Below the pieces are notes generated by a model that was not told the DNA's origin, ran no database searches, and saw only the letters and a list, made by a program, of their open reading frames with translations. The position numbers were made by a program, and so were the translations under genes. 6,729 nucleotides of DNA, taken from positions 3,429-10,157 of the forward strand of contig PMCG01000153.1 in NCBI GenBank assembly GCA_003155335.1, given 5' to 3'. Within the stretch, counting starts at the first letter, position 1. The number at the start of each line of letters is the position of its first letter. Positions 1 to 5,832 of the stretch are shown piece by piece. The DNA is from Acidobacteriota bacterium (GTDB lineage: Bacteria; Acidobacteriota; Vicinamibacteria; Fen-336).

Positions 1-426
1 AACTTCGGCGTCGCGGCTCCGCAGTCGAGTGTGGTGGTGCGACCTGACGGCAAGTTCGTTTACGCCCTCAACACCCAGACCAACGACGTCACCGTCGTCG
101 ATGTTCCCACGGCGAGCGTCGTCTCGAAGGAGGCCGCGAAGGGCCAGTCGCTGGCGCTCCTTCCCGGCGGCGCCAAGATCGCTGTCCTGGGCGAGCACGA
201 GATGCGGCTGTTCGACACGCAGACGCAGTTGCCCGGCGAGCCGTTGCACTTTGAGGGCGCCATGCGCGTGTCGCTGGTCTTCACCAAGGATGGTCAGACC
301 GCGGTGGCGTACGGCGGCAAGGCTCTGTACCTGCTCGACGCCACCACAGGCGCGGTCCGCGCACAAGTGCCGGGCGTGATGGGCGTCGACTCGGTGATAT
401 TCGAAGGCGCCGAGACGCACAAGTAG
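1..426 (+). CDS. YVTN-like beta-propeller protein, C-terminal fragment
   Basis: The frame is open from the left edge to a TAG stop, giving the last 141 residues of a longer protein whose start lies outside the window. The fragment shows repeated beta-propeller blade units. Each has a Pro/Asp-Gly or Gly-Gly turn, a strand, and an 'LxDxxT' type turn: RPDGKFVYALN with VTVVDVPTASVV (about residues 14-41), LLPGGAKIAVL with MRLFDTQT (about 50-73), and FTKDGQTAVAY with LYLLDATTGAV (about 91-118). This matches the YVTN/WD40-like repeat families, which bind partners or act as extracytoplasmic scaffolds, sometimes with enzymatic domains. No catalytic residue or signal peptide is visible because the N-terminus is missing. 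The GTG at 31 is not a real start, since the same blade pattern continues upstream of it. The gene converges on the helicase gene, with a stem-loop between them. The fold call is fairly sure; the function is unknown. Confidence 0.75.
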   Translation, partial: NFGVAAPQSSVVVRPDGKFVYALNTQTNDVTVVDVPTASVVSKEAAKGQSLALLPGGAKIAVLGEHEMRLFDTQTQLPGEPLHFEGAMRVSLVFTKDGQTAVAYGGKALYLLDATTGAVRAQVPGVMGVDSVIFEGAETHK

Positions 427-444
427 TCGGACGCGGTGCTCACT

Positions 445-481
445 GCGTCGTCTCGCGCGGGTGTTCCGAGCGGGACGACGC
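445..481. terminator. Bidirectional stem-loop between convergent genes
   Basis: Bases 445-460 pair with 466-481 in one continuous register, around a 5-base loop (GTGTT). Of the 16 pairs, 14 are Watson-Crick, one is a T/G wobble on the + strand (453/473) and one is a G/A mismatch (457/469). It lies 18 bases past the beta-propeller stop and 5 bases past the helicase stop, exactly where a shared terminator for converging transcripts would be. Neither side has a clear T-tract, so it may work with Rho, or as a stabilising 3' end, rather than as a classic intrinsic terminator. Confidence 0.7.
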
Positions 482-486
482 GTATC

Positions 487-2682
487 CTATGATCGCGGCG
501 CGCCGGCCAGCCATTCGCGCAGCTTCGACCAGCGCCGTCGCGTGTGCTGGCCCTTGACCGCGATGGCCAGGGCCTTGGGCTGGCCGACGAGCACGACGAG
601 CTGCTTGCCGCGCGTGACGCCCGTGTAGACCAGGTGGCGCTCGAGCATCGGGTAGTGCTGCGTCGTCAGCGGGATCACGACGGCCGGGTACTCCGAGCCC
701 TGCGACTTGTGGATGGTCACGGCGTACGCCAGGGCAATCTCGTCCAGCTCGCCGAAATCGTAGACAACCGTGCGGCCGTCGAAGTCGATCGCCATCTCGC
801 TCTCGTCAGGATCGACGCGCGTGACCACCCCGAGGTCGCCGTTGTAGACCTCCTTGTCATAGTCGTTCTCGGTCTGCATCACCTTGTCGCCGATGCAGTA
901 TGTCCAGCCGAAGCGCTCGACGCTCGGCTCACGCGCGGGATTCAGGATCTTCTGCAGCTCGATGTTGAGCGAATGCGCACCCAAGCCCCCGCGATTCATC
1001 GGGCAAAGGACCTGCACGTCGCGCACGGGATCGAGCCCAAAGCGGCGCGGGATGCGCTCCTTCACGACTTGCAGCACCCGGGCCACACCGTCCGCGGGAG
1101 TCTCGGCCTTCACGAAGTAGAAATCGGACGCCTCACCTTCGGCCGGCAGCTCGGGCATCAGGCCCTGGTTGATGCGATGCGCATTGACGACGATGCGGCT
1201 CTCGGCCGCTTGGCGGAAGACCTCGGTCAGTCGCACGACGCGGATGGCGCCTGACGCGATGACGTCGGCGAGCACTTGACCGGGACCGACCGACGGGAGC
1301 TGGTCGACGTCGCCGACCAGCACAATCGCGGCGCGCGGCGGCACGGCGCGTACGAGCGACGCCATGAGCGGGACGTCCACCATCGAGGTCTCGTCGACCA
1401 CGAGCAGATCGCACTCGAGCGGGTGCTGCTCGTCGCGGCGGAACGTGCCCCGCAGCGGATCGACTTCCAGGAGGCGGTGGATCGTCTTGGCCGGAAGGCC
1501 GGTGGTCTCACTGAGCCGCTTCGCCGCGCGACCCGTCGGCGTGCAGAGGGCCGTTCGGACCGCCTTGGCGCGCAGGATCAGCAGCAGCGCGTTGAGCAGA
1601 GTCGTTTTGCCGACGCCGGGGCCGCCTGTGATGACGATGGCCTTCGAGGCGAGCGCGAGGCGCAGCGCATCCTTCTGGCTGGGGGCGAATGTCAGCCCGG
1701 TCTTCGACTCGGCCCACGGCAGGGCCTTGTCGGCATCGATCGGCGGCCAGGGCACTCGGCCGCACGCGATGGCGCCAAGTGCCGTGGCGATTATCTTCTC
1801 CGCGCTGTAGAGCGAGGCCAGGAAAACGCAGCGTTGCTCGCCAACGGTATCCTCGATCACTTCACCTGCGGCCAGCTCGAGCGCCAGCGCCTCGGTGATG
1901 CGGGCCTGCGGGATCTCGAGCAGCTTCTCAGCCGTTGGGATCAACACGTCGGCCGGTAGCCCGCAGTGGCCCTCATCGGTCGCCTCGGCTAGGGCGTAGC
2001 TGACGCCGGCCCGGGCGCGGATCAGCGCGGTCTTCTCGATGCCGAGCTTCGACGCAATGGCGTCGGCCGAAAGGAAGCCGATCCCGCGAATATCGCGCGC
2101 CAGGCGATACGGGTTGTCGGAGATGACGCGGATCGCGTCGGCGCCGTAGGTCTTGAAGATGCGCACCGCGCGTGTCGTGCCCACGCCGTGGCTGTAGAGG
2201 AAGATCATGATCTCGCGCACGACCTTCTGCTCCGCCCAGGCGGCCACGATGCGCCGGGCGCGCACGGGTCCGATGCCCTCGACCTCGCGCAGGTGGCCCG
2301 GCTCGTTGTCGATCACCTCGAAGACGCGCTCGCCGAAAGCCTCGACGAGCTTGCGCGCGTAGACGGGTCCGATGCCCTTGATCATCCCGGAAGCGAGGTA
2401 CTTTTCGATCCCCTCGCGCGTCGTCGGCGCTGCCGTGCGCAGAAAGTCGGCCTTGAACTGCAAGCCGTGCTCACGGTCGTTGACCCATTCGCCGGTGGCG
2501 TGGACGAACTCCCCGGCCGAGATCGCGGCAGCGTGGCCGACGATCGTGTCGAGCGAGCTCCGGCCACGGATCTTCACGCGCAGAACGCAGAAGCCGTTCT
2601 CCGCGTTGTGGTACGTGACGCGCTCGACCAGGCCGGCGACAGCCTCCTTGTCGAGCCCCGCGGGCGCGTTGGGCCTCGGCAT
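487..2682 (-). CDS. recD2: RecD2-type ATP-dependent 5'-3' DNA helicase
   Basis: This is a 731-residue SF1B helicase, the usual RecD2 length. RecD2 proteins unwind DNA 5' to 3' in repair and replication-fork processing and act without RecBC; the role here is inferred from the family. The N-terminal part has an OB-like region (about 15-80), then tandem helix-hairpin-helix motifs: IKGIGP (101-106), VEGIGPVRARRI (134-145), HGVGTTRAVRI (165-175) and IRGIGFLSADAI (198-209). The motor follows: the PSQKDAL nucleotide-binding motif (334-340), Walker A GGPGVGKT (353-360), motif Ia CTPTGRAAKRL (380-390), Walker B LLVVDETS (426-433), motif III VGDVDQLPSVGPG (456-468), motif IV LTEVFRQ (485-491), YAVTIHKSQGSEY (653-665) and motif VI LVYTGVTRGK (684-693). 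All key residues are intact. The frame stays open to 2838, but the extra 52 residues look like translated upstream DNA, and residue 1 at 2682 directly precedes the conserved N-terminal region. No recB or recC partner is seen nearby. Confidence 0.93.
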   Translation of the reverse strand: MPRPNAPAGLDKEAVAGLVERVTYHNAENGFCVLRVKIRGRSSLDTIVGHAAAISAGEFVHATGEWVNDREHGLQFKADFLRTAAPTTREGIEKYLASGMIKGIGPVYARKLVEAFGERVFEVIDNEPGHLREVEGIGPVRARRIVAAWAEQKVVREIMIFLYSHGVGTTRAVRIFKTYGADAIRVISDNPYRLARDIRGIGFLSADAIASKLGIEKTALIRARAGVSYALAEATDEGHCGLPADVLIPTAEKLLEIPQARITEALALELAAGEVIEDTVGEQRCVFLASLYSAEKIIATALGAIACGRVPWPPIDADKALPWAESKTGLTFAPSQKDALRLALASKAIVITGGPGVGKTTLLNALLLILRAKAVRTALCTPTGRAAKRLSETTGLPAKTIHRLLEVDPLRGTFRRDEQHPLECDLLVVDETSMVDVPLMASLVRAVPPRAAIVLVGDVDQLPSVGPGQVLADVIASGAIRVVRLTEVFRQAAESRIVVNAHRINQGLMPELPAEGEASDFYFVKAETPADGVARVLQVVKERIPRRFGLDPVRDVQVLCPMNRGGLGAHSLNIELQKILNPAREPSVERFGWTYCIGDKVMQTENDYDKEVYNGDLGVVTRVDPDESEMAIDFDGRTVVYDFGELDEIALAYAVTIHKSQGSEYPAVVIPLTTQHYPMLERHLVYTGVTRGKQLVVLVGQPKALAIAVKGQHTRRRWSKLREWLAGAPRS

Positions 2683-2688
2683 GCGCGG

Positions 2689-2694
2689 ATGATA
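2689..2694 (-). promoter_or_regulatory. Candidate -10 box for a leaderless recD2 transcript
   Basis: Read on the minus strand, TATCAT is followed by six bases and then the chosen ATG at 2682. A -10 box at this distance would place the transcription start on or next to the A of the start codon. There is no Shine-Dalgarno-like purine run in front of that ATG, which fits a leaderless mRNA. No good -35 hexamer is visible 16-18 bases upstream, so the call rests on the -10 box, its spacing and the missing ribosome site. Confidence 0.4.
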
Positions 2695-2784
2695 GCGCGG
2701 GCGGCCGGACGTGGACGACCGAAAGATCGGAACATGTCCCACGGCGGTCGCGACGAACATCGACCGTGCTCGCCAACGGGAGTA

Positions 2785-2807
2785 ACTTGTCACGCTCCAT
2801 GTCAAGT
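2785..2807. repeat. Imperfect inverted repeat in the divergent intergenic region
   Basis: ACTTGTCA (2785-2792) and TGTCAAGT (2800-2807) form 8-base inverted arms with one mismatch, separated by 7 bases. It lies between the divergent helicase and SGNH genes and could be a regulator site. Nothing else in the 2683-2894 gap stands out except the ribosome binding site at its right end. An arm length of 8 with a mismatch is not rare by chance. Confidence 0.3.
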
Positions 2808-2878
2808 AGGGGCCAGTGGCAACGAGAGCGGTGTCCATCGGCGTATTCGCGAGGTTGACGGAAGAGCCGACGACGCAC

Positions 2879-2888
2879 GGAGAGAAAG
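2879..2888 (+). promoter_or_regulatory. Ribosome binding site of the SGNH gene
   Basis: GGAGAGAAAG ends six bases before the ATG at 2895. This purine-rich, GGAG-containing run is the clearest Shine-Dalgarno site in the window and fixes the start of the SGNH-like gene, in contrast to the helicase and polytopic genes, which lack one. Confidence 0.75.
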
Positions 2889-2894
2889 ACGCCC

Positions 2895-4091
2895 ATGGTT
2901 CGGAGCACTCGACTGCGCGAAGCTGCCTTTCGTCTCGTTAGCGTTCTCGTCGGCACTCTCATTCCCTTGATCGCACTTGAGGCCGCGCTCCGGCTCGCCG
3001 GCTGGCCGAGAGCTCCGGTGATTGGGTGGCAGTGGAGGGGGAGTCCGGTGAAGGCCAATGAATTCGGCTTTCGCGGCCACCGGTCGACAGGCCCGACGAG
3101 CGCCACTGTGCTGCTGCTCGGAGACTCCACCGTGGAGGTCGGCCGCTTTGACGAGATGGCCGAAGTCCATCTAGCAACCGCCTTGAGACAGCTCACCAAG
3201 GACGAGATCCGGGTGGTCTCCGTGGCGGCCGCGGGCTGGGGCCAGGACCAGGAGCTGCTCGCGCTCAAGAGGTATCTTCCGAAGATCGAGCCGCGCGTGG
3301 TCGCGCTCTGGTTCACGCCATCGAATGACCTCTGGAACAACACGTTCCCCACGCACAATCCCAAGCGTGGGTGGCCAAGACCGACTTTCTGGCTGGAGCA
3401 CAATGAGCTGCGGGGTCCCAACGCGGCCTGGCTGGAGTCGCAAGACCGAGAGCGCTTCTACGTCATGAGGCTGGTCGATCGGGCGCGGGGCTTGGCGCCG
3501 TACGTCACGGACGAGGAGTGGGAATCCAGACTGCCACCTGCATATCAGGCCTCGTGCCTTGACGCGCCCGATTGCCAGACCGCCCCGTCACTGCGCGAAG
3601 TCGTCGCGCGCCAACAGAACGTGGATCCGAATGACGTGCTCTACTTCGGCGGAGAGAACTTCGCGAGCGAGAAGACGCACTTCAGCATCGCGCTCTGTCC
3701 ACGAAGCCCGCGCCTTGAGTACGCGGCGAACCTCGCTCGGGCTTTGCTCGCGGAGATCGCGAAGGTCTGCAAAGAGCACGGTGCCGAGCTGGTCGTGTTC
3801 TACCACGACCGAGCATTCCCCGAGATCGCAGATACGCCCGCGCAATTCAAGGTCCCAGGCGGGTGCGTCACACTCTCGGGCGCGTCAGCGCGGACATTCA
3901 TCGATGAGGTGCTGCGCCCCAGCCCAGCGCTGATGATCCGAGGTGTTCCGGAGGGAGCGACGATCTCGAGACGCGATGGTCATCTGAACGGGGCACGTGA
4001 TGGACGAGCTGGCGCGCTGGCTGGCGACTCACGGCGTCGGCGGCTTGCGCATGCCGCGCGATTGAACGGGCGGTTTCCTGCGCGCGTTTGA
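2895..4091 (+). CDS. Membrane-anchored SGNH/GDSL hydrolase-like protein, probably frameshifted 3' end
   Basis: As read, the product has 398 residues. An uncleaved N-terminal membrane segment (about 12-35, ending in the LEAALRLAGW pattern common to these proteins) suggests a globular domain outside the cytoplasm. The catalytic landmarks of the SGNH fold are present: LLLGDST with nucleophile Ser78, a Gly-rich block AAAGWGQD (111-118), the Asn block TPSND (141-145, Asn144), and the C-terminal Asp361/His363 in DGHLN. The family contains esterases, acetyl-transferring and deacetylating enzymes acting on glycans and lipids; the substrate here is unknown. Cys221 and Cys227 could form a disulfide. 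Right after DGHLNG the frame becomes Arg-rich (GDSRRRRLAHAARL), unlike the family's final helix. The next frame, from 3991 to a TGA at 4063-4065, encodes the expected GHVMDELARWLATHG. The original stop was therefore probably at 4065. The catalytic residues precede the break, so activity may or may not survive. Confidence 0.82.
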   Translation: MVRSTRLREAAFRLVSVLVGTLIPLIALEAALRLAGWPRAPVIGWQWRGSPVKANEFGFRGHRSTGPTSATVLLLGDSTVEVGRFDEMAEVHLATALRQLTKDEIRVVSVAAAGWGQDQELLALKRYLPKIEPRVVALWFTPSNDLWNNTFPTHNPKRGWPRPTFWLEHNELRGPNAAWLESQDRERFYVMRLVDRARGLAPYVTDEEWESRLPPAYQASCLDAPDCQTAPSLREVVARQQNVDPNDVLYFGGENFASEKTHFSIALCPRSPRLEYAANLARALLAEIAKVCKEHGAELVVFYHDRAFPEIADTPAQFKVPGGCVTLSGASARTFIDEVLRPSPALMIRGVPEGATISRRDGHLNGARDGRAGALAGDSRRRRLAHAARLNGRFPARV

Positions 4092-4101
4092 AACCGCGCG
4101 C
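4070..4101 (+). terminator. Overlapping stem-loops after the SGNH gene's likely original stop
   Basis: Two competing perfect stems are visible: GCGGTTTC (4070-4077) with GAAACCGC (4090-4097), and GCGCGCG (4080-4086) with CGCGCGC (4095-4101). They begin five bases after the TGA at 4063-4065, the stop used if the SGNH frameshift is corrected, and overlap the stop at 4091 of the frame as read. This is where a transcript end would be expected for a gene ending at 4065. There is no T-tract, so intrinsic termination is uncertain. Confidence 0.45.
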
Positions 4102-4114
4102 TGCCGACGAACTC

Positions 4115-4143
4115 TTGACGTTCCCGCGGCGCGAGGGTAGTAT
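4115..4143 (+). promoter_or_regulatory. Sigma-70-type promoter for the polytopic membrane protein
   Basis: A -35 hexamer TTGACG (4115-4120) is followed, after exactly 17 bases, by a -10 hexamer TAGTAT (4138-4143). Each differs from the sigma-70 consensus at one position (TTGACA, TATAAT has two differences for the -10). Transcription would start near 4150, leaving a leader of only about 8 bases before the ATG at 4158, with no room for a Shine-Dalgarno site. The promoter makes the membrane-protein gene a separate transcription unit from the SGNH gene. Confidence 0.65.
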
Positions 4144-4157
4144 CTGTCATCGCTGAC

Positions 4158-5756
4158 ATGAAGTCGCCGACCATCCCGCAGGAGCGCGACTCGAGGGGCT
4201 CCCGACTCTGGCTTTTCCTGGGTGTAGGAGCCGTCATGCTGGGCGCGGCGCTCAGCTTCCTGAATGCGTATGCGCTTCGCCGCGACACCGACCTGGCGGC
4301 GCTTCCCTGGGGGCGGCGCTATTGGGAGGACGTGAATGGCGCCATCCGGATCTACCTGGGCAAAGGTGGCGAACCCGAGCCAGCGCCCCCTCGGCCGTTC
4401 TGGTACGGAAGGGCGCACGTTCACGCGTGGCGACGAACGACGTACGAGCTCATGGAAGGCGTGCAAGCGGCCCACATCCGAGTGGCGGAGTTCTGGCGCA
4501 AGGTGCCCATCGAACGTATCGCGTCGGGACCTGCCATCTACCCAGTGCGTTCCCAGGAGGACAAGGGCCGAGCCTTCCTTCTGTCGATCGGATTCAAGGC
4601 GCTGGGGGGCGTCGCGCCCTTCTTGTTGCTCTGGCTCGGCGTCCTCTGCTTTGTGCCCGCCCTGATCTGGAGTGGCGTCGAACTTGCGCGCCACGGCCGT
4701 CCTGGCGGCGCGGCCGCTCTGGCGCTCCTGTGCGGCCTGTCTCCGTACATGGCTACCCTTGCGACGTTCCCGCACTCGGGGGTTGGGTTTTATCTGGCGT
4801 CGATCGTCGCCGTTGTCGGATTGGCCAGCTATGCGGTCCTCGGCAGCCCGACCGCAGCCGGCCTTCTGTGTCGAGCCGCCGCGCTGGGGGCGTTCTTCGC
4901 GCTCTGCGTCCGATGTCGTCAGACCGCGGTTGCCACGCTTCCGGGTTTCTTTCTCGCCCTGGCCATCGGCGCGTTCAGGGCGAGACTTCGGTCCCGTCCT
5001 CACTCCTGGGGGTTGTTCCTGGTCTTGGCTGCGTGCTTTCTGACGCCCTATCTGCTGACGCGAGACACGGCACCTCGGCCTACCTGGTTCGGTCTATGGA
5101 TGGGACTGGGGGATTTTGACCGCAGCAGGGGGTACGTGTGGAGGGACAGCGCGGCGGAGCATGCCTGTGGGAACGCCGGTCACAGGCTCCGCGTGGCAGA
5201 TCTCGGGTGGACCGGCATCGAGTGCGAGGCGTTCTATCGGCAGGCCATCTTCGACGACGTTCGCGAAGATCCTCTCTGGTTCGCGAAAATCCTGGCGAAG
5301 CGAATCTGGGCGACGATCGCCTTGCCTAAGCTCTGGCCCAGAGCAGCCCGCGACGGCGTGTCGTTCAGTCCGAGCCGAAGCGTCAACGAGGGCGCGACGG
5401 ACATCTACTACGCCTTCGCGCCCACGGTCGACTGGATAGGGATCGGCGAGTGGCGCGTGGAGCTTCCGCTGCCATTCCTGGTCGGGCCAACGTTGCTCCT
5501 CACGACGCTCGCATTGCCACGCGCAATTGCGCGCATCCGCGGTCCGGTGACGAATTCCGCGGCTCGCTCCTTGCTCGCCCTGAGCTGCCCCGCACTCTCG
5601 GCGCTCGCGGTCCCGGTGGGGTTCTCGACCGCCAGCGGGCCGGAGACGCAGGCCTTCGCCATTGTGCATTTTCTGGCTGTCGGATTCCTAGTAGATGCGG
5701 GCTTGTCTTGGCGCCTGTCGAGGCAGTCCCCAGGCCTCGCCGCGGACGCGCTCTGA
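4158..5756 (+). CDS. Polytopic membrane protein of unknown function, possibly GT-C-like
   Basis: The 532-residue product has about nine or ten hydrophobic segments: roughly 17-40, 147-173, 184-203, 208-228, 233-250, 256-273, 283-300, 437-455, 467-490 and 497-516. Between the first and second segments is a loop of about 105 residues with Asp43/Asp45 and Glu57/Asp58. A second loop of about 135 residues (301-436) contains MGLGDFDRSRGYVWRD (315-330) and two cysteines (337 and 356) that could form a disulfide. A first long extracytoplasmic loop with acidic residues, followed by many membrane spans, resembles GT-C glycosyltransferases (GT39/ArnT type), but I see no diagnostic motif, so this is only a possibility. 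There is no strong Shine-Dalgarno site for the ATG at 4158, which follows a promoter closely. ATG 4236 (Met27) has AGGAG five bases upstream but would cut into the first membrane span. The gene follows an SGNH gene, hinting at surface glycan work. Confidence 0.8.
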   Translation: MKSPTIPQERDSRGSRLWLFLGVGAVMLGAALSFLNAYALRRDTDLAALPWGRRYWEDVNGAIRIYLGKGGEPEPAPPRPFWYGRAHVHAWRRTTYELMEGVQAAHIRVAEFWRKVPIERIASGPAIYPVRSQEDKGRAFLLSIGFKALGGVAPFLLLWLGVLCFVPALIWSGVELARHGRPGGAAALALLCGLSPYMATLATFPHSGVGFYLASIVAVVGLASYAVLGSPTAAGLLCRAAALGAFFALCVRCRQTAVATLPGFFLALAIGAFRARLRSRPHSWGLFLVLAACFLTPYLLTRDTAPRPTWFGLWMGLGDFDRSRGYVWRDSAAEHACGNAGHRLRVADLGWTGIECEAFYRQAIFDDVREDPLWFAKILAKRIWATIALPKLWPRAARDGVSFSPSRSVNEGATDIYYAFAPTVDWIGIGEWRVELPLPFLVGPTLLLTTLALPRAIARIRGPVTNSAARSLLALSCPALSALAVPVGFSTASGPETQAFAIVHFLAVGFLVDAGLSWRLSRQSPGLAADAL

Positions 5757-5760
5757 TCCT

Positions 5761-5778
5761 CCGATTCACGCGAATCGG
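5761..5778. terminator. Small hairpin between convergent genes
   Basis: CCGATTC (5761-5767) and GAATCGG (5772-5778) form a perfect 7-bp stem with a 4-base loop. It starts four bases after the stop of the membrane-protein gene and lies 54 bases past the stop of the convergent xylanase gene. With no T-tract and a short stem it is a weak candidate terminator. The rest of the 76-base gap shows nothing else. Confidence 0.45.
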
Positions 5779-5832
5779 CGCTGACGGTGGAAAGGCGCGC
5801 GGCTGATGTCTGTGACTGGACGCGGAGTCGTC

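Noticed and set aside
544..1254. A 236-residue plus-strand open frame inside recD2.
   Set aside because: It is rich in His, Asp, Arg and Leu, as expected for the antisense of GC-rich coding DNA, and lies opposite conserved helicase motifs.
2800..2805. A perfect TTGACA on the minus strand as a -35 box for recD2.
   Set aside because: No -10-like hexamer lies 16-18 bases downstream; the matching positions read CTCCCG or similar.
2683..2838. An N-terminal extension of the helicase by 52 residues.
   Set aside because: The extension lacks a ribosome site, has no helicase-like sequence and would exceed the usual RecD2 length. The conserved N-terminus begins at 2682.
2854..2859. TTGACG upstream of the SGNH gene as a -35 box.
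   Set aside because: The expected -10 position falls on ACGGAG next to the ribosome site, which is not a usable -10.
2188..2970. A 260-residue plus-strand open frame antisense to the 5' half of recD2.
   Set aside because: Its composition mirrors the helicase codons, it has no motif, and it overlaps the promoter region and the SGNH start.
2471..3421. A 316-residue minus-strand open frame across the recD2 start and the SGNH gene.
   Set aside because: It overlaps two well-supported genes, has no recognisable domain, and is the sort of long chance frame expected in GC-rich DNA.
4029..5003. A 324-residue minus-strand open frame opposite the membrane protein.
   Set aside because: It is highly charged and low in complexity (rich in Arg, Glu, Gly) and antisense to a gene with clear membrane spans and a promoter, so it is best read as a shadow frame.
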